Shown piece by piece: positions 42,825-52,064 of a stretch of DNA of 64,000 bases (positions within the stretch are counted from its first letter, which is position 1; the number at the start of each line of letters is the position of its first letter). Position numbers and translations under genes: made by a program. The notes beneath the pieces were generated by a model that did no database searches, was not told the origin of the DNA, and saw only the letters and a program-made list of their open reading frames with translations. This DNA comes from Microbacterium bovistercoris. Its GTDB lineage: Bacteria > Actinomycetota > Actinomycetes > Actinomycetales > Microbacteriaceae. The stretch is from the NCBI RefSeq assembly GCF_003387575.1, contig NZ_QUAB01000041.1:1-64000 (forward strand). Reading direction: 5' to 3'.

Positions 42825-44132
42825 TCATCTGCGCACGGCGGCGGCGAGGTCGTCCAGCAGTGCCGTGGTGTCGTCCTCGTCGAGATCGTGAACGGTCAGG
42901 CGCAGGTGGTGCGAGGGCGCGGTCGCCTCATCAGGGCGGAACTCGTCACCGGTGCGTGCGAGCCAGCCGCGACGCATGAGGTGCTCAGCCGCGACGCGCG
43001 CCGGCACGGGAAGCACGACCCACAGGTTCAGTCCGTCGCCGGGCTCGCACGGGATGCCGCGGACGGTGAGCCCTTCGGCGAAATCGCGGTTCTTCGAGGC
43101 GTAGTGCTCGGCCGCTCGCGCGAACAGCGACTGCACCGCGGCATCCTGCAGCTGTGCCAGCGCGAGGCGCTGCAGTAGGTGGCTGACCCACGTCGTGCCG
43201 GGGCTGAGGCGCATCGCGAGCCGCTCCGCGGTGGTGGGATCGGTGGCGGCCACCGCCAGGCACATGTCGGGCCCCAGGAACTTCGACACCGAACGCACCA
43301 GTGCGTAGCGGCGGTGCTCGGGTCCGATCAGGGACTCGTACGGGCGCTGCGACAGCGCAGAGAAGTGATCGTCCTCGATGACCAGCACGTACGGATGCTC
43401 GACGAGCAGCTCGCGCAGCGCCGCTGCCCGAGCGGGGGACAGGGACGCTCCTGTCGGATTCTGCGCGCGGGGCGTGCACACGATCGCCCGGACGCCGGCT
43501 TCCAGCGCGGCCTGCAGGCCCTCCACCGTCATCCCCTCGGCGTCGACGGGCACGGGGATCGTCCGGTAGCCGCCCAGGCGGGCGGTGTGGATGCTCGCGA
43601 GGAAGCAGGGGTCCTCCAGAGCGACGGCGTCATCGCGCATCAGCGCCTGCGCGAGCAGGCGCTCCACGGCGTCCACCGCACCGCTGGTGATCGTGATGCG
43701 CAGGTCGTCGCGTCGCAGGTCGGCCTGGACCCACTCGCGCGCCCAGGCGTCCAGCGCCGGATCGATGACGGGTTCGCCATAGAGCACAGGGCGACCGACG
43801 ATCCGCTGCAGCGCGGGTGTCGGGTCGGGGATGAACGCCGGATCCGGATTGCCCGAGCCGATGTCGCGCAGCACGGTGTCGAGCGCGAGCCCCTCCTGAG
43901 CCACCGCCTCGGCACCGGTGATGACCGTGCCCGCTCGTCCGCGGGACAGCACGAGCCCGGCCTGAGCTAGCTGCCGGTACGCGGCGACCGCCGTGTTGCG
44001 GTTGACGCTGAGCGAGGCGGCGAGTTCGCGCACAGGGGGGAGGGCGTCGCCAGGGTTCAGCAGGCCGCGTTCGCGAAGCGCGCGGATGCTGTCGGCGATC
44101 TCCGCCGCGGTGGAACCCGTTATCTGGTGCAT
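42825..44132 (-). CDS. pdxR: MocR/PdxR-type regulator (GntR helix-turn-helix plus aminotransferase domain)
   Basis: Predicted 435 residues. The GntR winged helix (residues about 10-75) has ALPPVRELAASLSVNRNTAVAAYRQL; the rest is an aspartate-aminotransferase-like domain with RSVSKFLGPDMCLAVAAT, in which the Lys binds PLP. Such regulators sense PLP and control pdxST. The gene is divergent from pdxS. TAGACT (minus strand, 44140-44145) seven bases before the ATG suggests a leaderless transcript. It is 28 bases from pdxY on the same strand. Confidence 0.92.
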   Translation of the reverse strand: MHQITGSTAAEIADSIRALRERGLLNPGDALPPVRELAASLSVNRNTAVAAYRQLAQAGLVLSRGRAGTVITGAEAVAQEGLALDTVLRDIGSGNPDPAFIPDPTPALQRIVGRPVLYGEPVIDPALDAWAREWVQADLRRDDLRITITSGAVDAVERLLAQALMRDDAVALEDPCFLASIHTARLGGYRTIPVPVDAEGMTVEGLQAALEAGVRAIVCTPRAQNPTGASLSPARAAALRELLVEHPYVLVIEDDHFSALSQRPYESLIGPEHRRYALVRSVSKFLGPDMCLAVAATDPTTAERLAMRLSPGTTWVSHLLQRLALAQLQDAAVQSLFARAAEHYASKNRDFAEGLTVRGIPCEPGDGLNLWVVLPVPARVAAEHLMRRGWLARTGDEFRPDEATAPSHHLRLTVHDLDEDDTTALLDDLAAAVRR

Positions 44133-44152
44133 CGGGTCGAGTCTACGGTGCT

Positions 44153-44176
44153 ATCGTTTGGCATAGGCCAATCGTT
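44153..44176. promoter_or_regulatory. candidate PdxR operator
   Basis: A direct repeat ATCGTT at 44153-44158 and 44171-44176 (18 bases apart) frames an inverted repeat TTGGC-ATAG-GCCAA (44158-44171). Mixed direct and inverted half-sites are characteristic of MocR-type operators. It lies 23 bases before the pdxS start. Confidence 0.6.
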
Positions 44177-44199
44177 GTCTTTGTCCCGAGAGGATCTCC

Positions 44200-45086
<887 letters not shown>

Positions 45087-45090
<4 letters not shown>

Positions 45091-45680
45091 CCACGCTGCG
45101 CGTCGGCGTTCTCGCGCTGCAGGGCGACGTGCGCGAGCACGCCGCCCTGCTCGCGGAGCTCGGTGCCGAGGTCGCCCCGGTGCGACGGCCCGAGGAGCTC
45201 GCGACCGTCGGCGGTCTCGTCATCCCCGGCGGCGAGTCGACGGTGATCGACAAGCTCTCGCGCACCTTCGGTCTGCAGGAGCCGATCCGCACGGCGATCG
45301 CCGACGGGATGCCGGTGCTCGGCACCTGTGCGGGGCTCATCATGCTCTCGAACACCCTGGTCGACGGCATCGAGGGGCAGGAGACGTTCGGTGGGCTCGA
45401 TGTGCTCACCCGCCGCAACGCGTTCGGGCGTCAGACGGAGTCCTTCGAGGCGGAGCTGGACGTGCCGGAGTTCGGTGGCGATCCGGTGCACGCGGCTTTC
45501 ATCCGTGGCCCGGTGGTGGAGTCCGTCGGCCCGGCCGCGACCACGCTCGCCGCACTGCCCGACGGGAGGGTCGTGGCGGTGGAGCAGGGCGACCTGCTCG
45601 GAATCAGCTTCCATCCGGAGATCTCGGGGGAGCCGCGGTTCCATCAGCGGTTCCTGGACCGGGTCGCGGCTCGCGGTTGA
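45087..45680 (+). CDS. pdxT: pyridoxal 5'-phosphate synthase, glutaminase subunit
   Basis: Predicted 197 residues, GTG start within the pdxS stop. [23 protein letters not shown], the nucleophile [12 protein letters not shown] and ISFHPEIS give the class I glutamine amidotransferase triad. It supplies ammonia to PdxS. The next gene converges eight bases later. Confidence 0.96.
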
Positions 45681-45688
45681 CGCTTCGC

Positions 45689-46402
45689 TCAGGGGGTCGC
45701 CGTGGCGTCCACTGCCGCGGCGGAGATGTCGGCGCACAGCACGCCGATGTTGCCGTCCTGATCGGAGACGACGGTCATTCCTGGTGCATCCGCGTCGTCG
45801 ACGATCGTGCCACCTGCCGCCTGCACCATGGCGAGGCGATCGGCGACGCACTCGGGCGCGACATACACCTCGATGTGCACGCGCTGCTGCGCAGGTGCAT
45901 CTTCGCCGAACCACAGGTGCGGTACGCGCTCGGTGGCGTCGCGGATCTCATCGCCAGGCGTGCCTCGGCCCTGAGAGTCGGCTCGCCCGGTGAGCAGCGC
46001 CGCCCACACCGGAGCGATCGTCTCGGAGCGGACGGTGTCGAGGCCGAGCTCGAGCTGGGACACCGCGGATGGTTCCGCCCTGAGAGCATGATCCGCCGCG
46101 ATCGCGGAGATCGCCCTGGCCAGGTCGACATCCTTCTGCGTCACCCACTCGACTATGTGCTCAGCGCCCTCTGAATCCCGATACACGGCATCAGTGCTGA
46201 CCAGCTTCAGATCGACATACCCGTCTCCGACGGTTGTGTGCGGGTGGTGACCGGCCGTCTCAGCGGAGTCCGCGATCGCAGCGACGAATCTCGCGGCGGC
46301 GGAATAGTCCGACACCAGATATCTCGCATGCAGGCCCTGTGCGAGCTTGCGCCAGTCGGTCAGGTCGGCGGCAGCGATCTGCTCACCCGCGAGCATGTCC
46401 AT
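45689..46402 (-). CDS. fusion: pterin dehydratase-like domain and glyoxalase/VOC-like domain
   Basis: Predicted 237 residues. The N-terminal 95 residues resemble 4a-carbinolamine dehydratase: AAIADSAETAGHHPHTTVGDGYVDLKL and TQKDVDLARAISAI. The C-terminal part, from about residue 115, reads like a VOC/glyoxalase domain: HLWFGEDAPAQQRVHIEVYV and GGTIVDDADAPGMTVVSDQDGN. The combination is unusual but known in Microbacteriaceae annotations as a VOC family protein. The substrate is unknown. TAAGCT (minus strand, 46409-46414) six bases before the ATG suggests a leaderless start. Confidence 0.72.
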   Translation of the reverse strand: MDMLAGEQIAAADLTDWRKLAQGLHARYLVSDYSAAARFVAAIADSAETAGHHPHTTVGDGYVDLKLVSTDAVYRDSEGAEHIVEWVTQKDVDLARAISAIAADHALRAEPSAVSQLELGLDTVRSETIAPVWAALLTGRADSQGRGTPGDEIRDATERVPHLWFGEDAPAQQRVHIEVYVAPECVADRLAMVQAAGGTIVDDADAPGMTVVSDQDGNIGVLCADISAAAVDATATP

Positions 46403-46411
46403 GCGGGGAGC

Positions 46412-46550
46412 TTAACGCCGGCGGAGTGCGGGCAACAGGGCCCGTGCCCGGGTACCGCGACCGCGTCGTCCTCGCCGTGGAACGTCCAGACCGGGATGCC
46501 GCGGATCGGCACGGCGCTCTGCAGTCTTCGCCTGCCTCAATCGTGTCGCG
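46412..46550 (-). pseudogene. remnant of an alpha/beta-hydrolase (esterase-like)
   Basis: On the minus strand, a reading frame at about 46510 gives VPIRGIPVWTFHGEDDAVAV, very like the acid-strand region of carboxylesterase/PHB-depolymerase-like proteins. A one-base shift then gives TRARALLPALRRR and a TAA at 46412-46414. No intact flank exists: the neighbours are the VOC fusion and the phosphotransferase gene. It looks like the degraded tail of a lost gene. Confidence 0.6.
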
Positions 46551-46562
46551 CGGGATCGACGC

Positions 46563-47486
46563 TCAGAGCAGTTCGCCCAGCCAGCGCAGGATCGGGTCGG
46601 CCTGGGCGCGCTGGAACGCCCGCAGGCCGGGCAGCTCGGCGATCTCGGGCTGCGCCTGGTTCCACCACAGGAACGACGCGAATCCGGCGATCACCGGCAG
46701 CAGCCGGGCGGCATCCGGTGCCCCGTGCTCGCGCAGCGCGCGCCAGCTCTCGGCGCAGGTCGGGCCGCCGGACGCCTCGATGGAGGGCACCAGCAGCGGA
46801 CCGTCCAGCCAGGGCACGCCGCGGCGGGCGTGCGGCCAGTCGATGAAGCGTGCTCGTTCGCCGTGGATGAGGATGTTGTCGGCACGCAGGTCGCCGTGCG
46901 CCAGAGCGGTGCCCGTGAGGGCGTCCGGCAGAGAAGCCTCCAGCTGCAGCAGCTGCGGCATCCGGTCCTGGAGGCGGAGCGGGAGAGCGGCAGCCAGGGC
47001 GTGATCCTCGGCGATCCGCCCCCAACGAGCGTAGGAGGGGAGCATCGATTCCCGTGCCGCGGGGATCGGAGCGGCGGCGGTCGCTGCGGCGAGCCGCGCG
47101 ATCTCCGCGGCGACGGCGTGCAGCTGGCCATCGGTCCAGGGCGTTCCCGGGTGGATCCCGGGAACGATCTCGAGGATCAGAGCGGTGCCGTCCGCGTCGT
47201 CGATGACGCTCAGCAGCCTCGGCGTCACGCCCGACGGGGCCGCTCGCAGCATGCGGATCTCCCGGCGCAGGAATGTGCGTGAATCGGTGTGTCCCTCCGC
47301 AGCGATCGCCTTGACGAACACCGCGCGCTCGGCAGAGCGGACGACGCCTGCGTACCCGGCGCTGAACCCGCCCTGAGCAGGGGAATCCGACGTGCGATCG
47401 CCGCCGAGCTGGGCCTCGACCTGCGCGCGCAGACCGGCCGGCAGCGACGGCCACTCGGGCCGCAGTCGGTCAGCGCCCGCTGTCAT
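46563..47486 (-). CDS. aminoglycoside phosphotransferase (APH) family kinase-like protein
   Basis: Predicted 307 residues from the ATG at 47486. The catalytic loop ALAHGDLRADNILIHG and metal-binding FIDWPHARRG match the APH fold; FSAGYAGVVRSAERAVFVKAI is the nucleotide-binding part. Enzymes of this family phosphorylate small molecules or antibiotics; the target here is not apparent. TAGCTT (minus strand, 47494-47499) seven bases before the ATG suggests a leaderless start. It is divergent from the DUF402 gene. Confidence 0.82.
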   Translation of the reverse strand: MTAGADRLRPEWPSLPAGLRAQVEAQLGGDRTSDSPAQGGFSAGYAGVVRSAERAVFVKAIAAEGHTDSRTFLRREIRMLRAAPSGVTPRLLSVIDDADGTALILEIVPGIHPGTPWTDGQLHAVAAEIARLAAATAAAPIPAARESMLPSYARWGRIAEDHALAAALPLRLQDRMPQLLQLEASLPDALTGTALAHGDLRADNILIHGERARFIDWPHARRGVPWLDGPLLVPSIEASGGPTCAESWRALREHGAPDAARLLPVIAGFASFLWWNQAQPEIAELPGLRAFQRAQADPILRWLGELL

Positions 47487-47519
47487 GCCCACGAAGCTAG
47501 CACCGGTACCGTGAAGTCC

Positions 47520-48398
47520 ATGCGACTTCCCCTCGGATCGACCGACGTCAGCGCCAGCGGCGGCAGCGCAGTCCTCTCCGGACGGCGGGGAGAGTCCTGG
47601 AAACCGATCGCGGCAGGCCGGATGGAACTCTCCGAGGCTGTCGCTCTTCTCGAGGACGGCGGCAGCGCAGCTGCCCACGCCGACCCCGCGTTCGACGTCG
47701 CCGTGCCCGCCGACGACGTCGCTGCTCCGCGCTTCGCGCCGGGTACGGACATCCTGTGGCGGTACGGGCGCTACATCGAGACGGCGCGGGTGATCCGCGA
47801 CGATGCGCGCGGTCTGGTCGTGTGGATCCCCTCCGGTTCTGCACGCCTGGTCTCGGTCCCGGCGGACGGGCGCTCCCCGCGGGAGGTGCCGCTCGCCGAG
47901 CGCTTCAGCGTGCCCTGGAGGATCGAGGAGTCGTCGTGGCGCGGACCCGGGGTCGTGCGCGTGGCACCCGCGGGCATGCCCTGGTCGGTGTGGTTCTTCC
48001 GTACCGCCGACGGGTCGCCTGAGGGCGCCTACGTCAATCTCGAGCTTCCGCACCGTCGCATCGCGGGAGAGAACGCCGGCATCTTCTCCCGCGATCTCGT
48101 GCTCGACCTCTGGGTGGACGCAGGGCATCCCGGCAGCGAGGACATCTGGGTGAAGGACGCCGACGAGCTCGAGGCCGCGGTGCGGCAGGGCCGCTTCACC
48201 GTCGAGCAGGCCGAGGCGGTCCGCGCAATCGCGGACCACGCCGTGCGCGAGTTCGTCGCATCTGGAGGATGGCCGCTCGACGAGGGGTGGGATGCATGGA
48301 CGCCGAGCGACGAGCTCGACGTGCCGGTGCGGCTGCCGGCCGGTGCCGCGATGGACGCCGCACGACGCCGATCGGGTCGCACGAGCCTCGATGGCTGA
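47520..48398 (+). CDS. DUF402-domain protein
   Basis: Predicted 292 residues. The start at 47520 is supported by TACCGT at 47507-47512, seven bases before the ATG. The central part matches DUF402: [46 protein letters not shown], and [35 protein letters not shown]402 proteins include nucleoside di- and triphosphatases. The first 70 residues are specific to this protein. It is followed by yebC. Confidence 0.75.
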   Translation: MRLPLGSTDVSASGGSAVLSGRRGESWKPIAAGRMELSEAVALLEDGGSAAAHADPAFDVAVPADDVAAPRFAPGTDILWRYGRYIETARVIRDDARGLVVWIPSGSARLVSVPADGRSPREVPLAERFSVPWRIEESSWRGPGVVRVAPAGMPWSVWFFRTADGSPEGAYVNLELPHRRIAGENAGIFSRDLVLDLWVDAGHPGSEDIWVKDADELEAAVRQGRFTVEQAEAVRAIADHAVREFVASGGWPLDEGWDAWTPSDELDVPVRLPAGAAMDAARRRSGRTSLDG

Positions 48399-48475
48399 CT
48401 GCGGAACGTTCACGATTCGTTAGAATGGACGATGCCCTGGAGGCGACTCCGGGCAGACGAGACGAGCGGAGACTT

Positions 48476-49237
48476 ATGTCCGGGCATTCCAAGTGGGCGA
48501 CGACCAAGCACAAGAAGGCCGTCATCGACGCGCGCCGTGCGAAGTCGTGGGCCAAGCTCATCAAGAACATCGAGGTCGCGGCGAAGCTGGGCGGCCCCGA
48601 CCAGGCGGGCAACCCGACGCTGTTCGACGCGGTGCTGAAGGCGAAGAAGACCTCGGTTCCCAAGGACAACATCGACCGCGCCATCAAGCGCGGCGCCGGC
48701 ATCGGCGGCGAGTCCGTCGAGTACACCTCGATCATGTACGAGGGCTACGGTCCGAACGGCGTGGCGCTGATGATCGAGTGCCTCACCGACAACAAGAACC
48801 GTGCGGCTGCCGAGGTGCGCACCGCGCTCTCGCGCAACGGCGGAACTCTCGCCGACCCCGGCAGCGTCGCCTACAACTTCACCCGCAAGGGCGTCATCGT
48901 GGTCAGCTCCGAGGGCACCACCGAGGACGACGTGATGATGGCAGCCCTCGAGGCCGGTGCCGAGGAGATCGAGCCGCACGCCCAGGGCTTCGAGGTCATC
49001 ACCGAGGCCACCGACCTGGTGGCCGTGCGCACCGGGCTTCAGGAGGCCGGTATCGAGTACGAATCGGCCGATGTCGAGTTCGTGCCGAACCTCAAGGTCG
49101 AGATCGACGCCGACACGGCGCGCAAGATCTTCCGCCTCATCGACGCACTCGAGGACAGCGACGACGTGCAGAACGTCTTCAGCAACTTCGACCTCCCCGC
49201 TGACGTGCAGGCGGAGCTCGAGAACGACGACGAGTGA
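48476..49237 (+). CDS. yebC: YebC/PmpR-type translation/transcription factor
   Basis: Predicted 253 residues. [23 protein letters not shown] is the family's hallmark start; [28 protein letters not shown] and [23 protein letters not shown] follow. YebC family proteins help ribosomes through difficult sequences such as polyproline, or act as regulators. GGAG precedes the ATG, and TAGAAT at 48421-48426 is a good -10. It opens the conserved ruv-sec region, but a terminator separates it from ruvC. Confidence 0.95.
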   Translation: MSGHSKWATTKHKKAVIDARRAKSWAKLIKNIEVAAKLGGPDQAGNPTLFDAVLKAKKTSVPKDNIDRAIKRGAGIGGESVEYTSIMYEGYGPNGVALMIECLTDNKNRAAAEVRTALSRNGGTLADPGSVAYNFTRKGVIVVSSEGTTEDDVMMAALEAGAEEIEPHAQGFEVITEATDLVAVRTGLQEAGIEYESADVEFVPNLKVEIDADTARKIFRLIDALEDSDDVQNVFSNFDLPADVQAELENDDE

Positions 49238-49258
49238 CCTGATCACTGCTGGTCGACA

Positions 49259-49290
49259 GGACCCCCGGGCGCGCCTGCGCCCGGGGGTCC
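49259..49290. terminator. terminator between yebC and ruvC
   Basis: Perfect 14-base stem GGACCCCCGGGCGC (49259-49272), loop GCCT, complement 49277-49290. Confidence 0.8.
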
Positions 49291-49313
49291 GTCGTCGTAA
49301 CTAGCCTGGGGGA

Positions 49314-49892
49314 GTGACCTCCCTGCGCGTGCTCGGCATCGACCCCGGCCTCACCCGCTGCGGCGTCGGCGTCGTCGACGTGGATCGCGCGCGACGCGGC
49401 AGCCTCGTGCACGTCGGCGTCATCCGCACCCCGATCGACGCCCCGATCGGGGAGCGCCTCGCGGCTGTCGCCGCCGGCATCCGTCAGGTGCTCGAGACCC
49501 ACCGCCCCGACGCGGTGGCCGTGGAACGCGTCTTCGCGCAGCAGAACAGCCACACCGTGATGGGCACCGCGCAGGCGAGCGGCGTCGCGCTGCTGCTGGC
49601 TGCCGAGGCGGGCCTGCCGGCCGCCACGCACACGCCGAGCGAGGTGAAGGCCGCCGTGACCGGCTACGGCTCGGCGGACAAGAAGCAGGTGCAGTCGATG
49701 ATCGCCCGCATCCTGCGCCTGGACGCACCGCCGCAGCCCGCGGATGCCGCGGACGCGCTCGCGATCGCCCTGTGTCACGCCTGGCGACGGGGTGCCGTCG
49801 CCCCCGCCTCCGGCGGCGGTCTCACGCCCGCCCAGCAGGCGTGGGCCGACGCGGAGCGTGTCGCTCGAACATACGTACGATCCGCCCGATAG
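49314..49892 (+). CDS. ruvC: Holliday junction endonuclease RuvC
   Basis: Predicted 192 residues, GTG start with TAGCCT at 49302-49307 six bases before it (leaderless-type). LGIDPGLTRCGVGVVDV gives the first catalytic aspartate, AVERVFAQQNSHTVMG a catalytic glutamate, and DAADALAIALCHAW the last acidic residues. It resolves Holliday junctions. Its stop codon TAG is part of the ruvA -10. Confidence 0.96.
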   Translation: MTSLRVLGIDPGLTRCGVGVVDVDRARRGSLVHVGVIRTPIDAPIGERLAAVAAGIRQVLETHRPDAVAVERVFAQQNSHTVMGTAQASGVALLLAAEAGLPAATHTPSEVKAAVTGYGSADKKQVQSMIARILRLDAPPQPADAADALAIALCHAWRRGAVAPASGGGLTPAQQAWADAERVARTYVRSAR

Positions 49893-49901
49893 GCTGGTCG
49901 C

Positions 49902-50510
49902 ATGATCTCCTCCCTGCACGGCGTCGTCCTGCACGCCGACTCGGGCCACGTCGTCATCGAGACAGGGGGCGTGGGCTTCGCCGTCTTCGTTCCCGCAGAC
50001 GTCGCGCACACCGCGGTCGTGGGGGAGCGGATGCTGCTGCACACCAGCCTCATCGTCCGCGAGGACGCGCTCACGCTGTACGGCTTCGCCGACCGCGACG
50101 AATTGGAGATCTTCGGGCAGCTGATCAGCGTCACCGGCGTCGGACCCAAGTCCGCGCTGGGTGTGCTCTCGCATCTCACCGTCGACCAGATCGCCGCCGC
50201 GGTCGGGGCCGAGGACGACGCCCCGTTCCGCCGCGTCTCAGGTATCGGCCCGAAGACCGCGAAGCTCATCGTCGTGCAGCTCGCCGGCAAGGTGCAGCCG
50301 CGGGTCGCCGCCGAGCCGGTGGGCGCTGCGGCTCCTGGAGTCACCGCCCAGGTCGCCGCCGCGCTGGTGGGTCTCGGCTGGTCCGAGAAGGTCGCCGCCG
50401 AGGCCGCGGAGCAGACCGCGGCAGACGCCACCGACGCCGAACGCGAGTCCGTCGCGGCGCTGCTGCGCCGCACGCTTGCCGCGCTGGGCCCGGGAGCCGG
50501 CCGTGGCTGA
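49902..50510 (+). CDS. ruvA: Holliday junction helicase subunit RuvA
   Basis: Predicted 202 residues. The OB-fold domain begins [21 protein letters not shown]; helix-hairpin-helix motifs [16 protein letters not shown] and [16 protein letters not shown] follow; the C-terminal domain III is present. It binds the junction and positions RuvB. TAGGCT at 49890-49895 is six bases from the ATG, so a second leaderless promoter lies inside the ruvC end. The ruvA stop overlaps the ruvB start by eight bases. Confidence 0.97.
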   Translation: MISSLHGVVLHADSGHVVIETGGVGFAVFVPADVAHTAVVGERMLLHTSLIVREDALTLYGFADRDELEIFGQLISVTGVGPKSALGVLSHLTVDQIAAAVGAEDDAPFRRVSGIGPKTAKLIVVQLAGKVQPRVAAEPVGAAAPGVTAQVAAALVGLGWSEKVAAEAAEQTAADATDAERESVAALLRRTLAALGPGAGRG

Positions 50511-51531
50511 CCCCAGAGACGCCGCCGAGGCCCTCGACGAGACCGAACTCGCCATCGAGGGCGCGCTGCGTCCGTCGAGCCTCTCGGAGTTCGTCGGCCA
50601 GCCCAAGGTGCGAGGACAGCTGCAGCTGCTCCTGCAGGCCGCCCGGATCCAGGAGCGCTCCGCCGACCACATCCTGCTCGCCGGTCCTCCCGGCCTCGGC
50701 AAGACCACCCTTGCGATGATCGTCGCGCATGAGAGCGAACGGCCGCTGCGGCTCTCCAGCGGCCCGGCGATCCAGCACGCGGGCGACCTGGCCGCGCTGC
50801 TGAGCAGTCTCACCCCCGGGGAAGTGCTGTTCATCGACGAGATCCACCGGATGGCGCGCTCCGCCGAGGAGATGCTGTATCTCGCGATGGAGGACTTCCG
50901 GATCGACATCATGGTCGGCAAGGGCGCCGGCGCCACCAGCATCCCGCTGGAGCTCGCGCCGTTCACCCTCGTCGGCGCGACCACCCGCTCCGGGCTGCTG
51001 CCCAACCCGCTGCGTGACCGGTTCGGCTTCACGGGGCACCTGGAGTATTACGGCGAGGACGAGCTCGAGCAGGTGATCGCCCGCTCGGCCGCGGTGCTCG
51101 GCGTGCGTCTACCCGCGGATGCGCTCTCCGAGATCGCGCGGCGTTCGCGCGGCACGCCGCGTATCGCCAACAGGCTGCTCCGGCGCGTGCGCGACTACGC
51201 ACTGGTGCACGGCGACGCGGATTCCGCATCGCTCAGCGACGTGCAGGCGGCGCTGGAGCTCTACGACGTCGACGCGATCGGACTGGACCGGCTGGACCGG
51301 GCCGTGCTGGATGCGCTGGTCCGCCGATTCGGCGGGGGACCGGTGGGGCTCAGCACGCTCGCCGTCGCCGTCGGTGAGGAGGCCGAGACCGTGGAGAGCG
51401 TGGTCGAGCCGTACCTGGTGCGCATCGGCTTCCTCGGTCGCACGCCCCGCGGACGGATCGCCATGCCGGAGGCCTATGCGCACCTCGGCGTGACCCGCCC
51501 CGACGGGGGCGCATTGTTCGATGACCTATAA
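50503..51531 (+). CDS. ruvB: Holliday junction helicase motor RuvB
   Basis: Predicted 342 residues, GTG start. Walker [18 protein letters not shown], Walker [11 protein letters not shown], sensor [19 protein letters not shown], and a winged-helix end [17 protein letters not shown] are all typical. It pumps DNA through the RuvA-held junction. Its TAA is part of the TATAAT promoter hexamer before yajC. Confidence 0.97.
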   Translation: MADPRDAAEALDETELAIEGALRPSSLSEFVGQPKVRGQLQLLLQAARIQERSADHILLAGPPGLGKTTLAMIVAHESERPLRLSSGPAIQHAGDLAALLSSLTPGEVLFIDEIHRMARSAEEMLYLAMEDFRIDIMVGKGAGATSIPLELAPFTLVGATTRSGLLPNPLRDRFGFTGHLEYYGEDELEQVIARSAAVLGVRLPADALSEIARRSRGTPRIANRLLRRVRDYALVHGDADSASLSDVQAALELYDVDAIGLDRLDRAVLDALVRRFGGGPVGLSTLAVAVGEEAETVESVVEPYLVRIGFLGRTPRGRIAMPEAYAHLGVTRPDGGALFDDL

Positions 51532-51532
51532 T
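51527..51532 (+). promoter_or_regulatory. -10 element of the yajC-secDF unit
   Basis: TATAAT, a perfect consensus -10, overlaps the ruvB stop. No clear -35 is seen. The start would be about 65 bases before the yajC ATG, giving this unit its own transcription apart from ruvCAB. Confidence 0.5.
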
Positions 51533-51605
51533 CGCTGAAGACTTCGCATCCCCCTATTGCGCGCCCCACTGTCGGCGTGCGCGCGTCGGAAAGGCCCCAC
51601 CCGCC

Positions 51606-52028
51606 ATGGAAATCATCCTCTTCGGACTGCTCGCGCTTCTGCTCGTCTTCATGTTCTTCAACACGCGCAAGCGCCAGAAGCAGATGAAGGCCGAGCAGGA
51701 GGAGAAGGCCACCAAGACCGTCCCGGGCGCCAAGGTGCTGCTCCAGGGCGGCCTGTACGGCACGATCGTCTCCTTCGACCCCGAGAACCTCGACCAGCCC
51801 GCGCAGGTCGAGATCGCCCCGGGCGTGGTCATCGAGGTGCACAGCCAGGCGATCCTCCGCATCGTCGAGCCCACCGAGGCGACTCCCGCTGAGGACGCCC
51901 CGGTCGAGGACGCTCCCGCCGCGGACACCGTCGCCGACTCCGAGCTCCCCGACCCGAACCACGTGGAGACCCCTGAGGAGACCCGCGCGCGCCTGGAGCG
52001 CAACGAGCGCGGCGACTCCGAGAACTGA
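51606..52028 (+). CDS. yajC: preprotein translocase subunit YajC
   Basis: Predicted 140 residues. One N-terminal membrane helix (IILFGLLALLLVFMFF) then NTRKRQKQMKAEQEEKATKTVPGAKVLLQGGLYGTIVSF, the typical YajC core, and an acidic tail rich in Glu, Ala and Pro, common in actinobacteria. It associates with SecDF at the membrane. It starts the yajC-secD-secF unit. Confidence 0.93.
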   Translation: MEIILFGLLALLLVFMFFNTRKRQKQMKAEQEEKATKTVPGAKVLLQGGLYGTIVSFDPENLDQPAQVEIAPGVVIEVHSQAILRIVEPTEATPAEDAPVEDAPAADTVADSELPDPNHVETPEETRARLERNERGDSEN

Positions 52029-52064
52029 CCCGCGCGTTCACAGCACACGAGAAAGCGGCAATTC

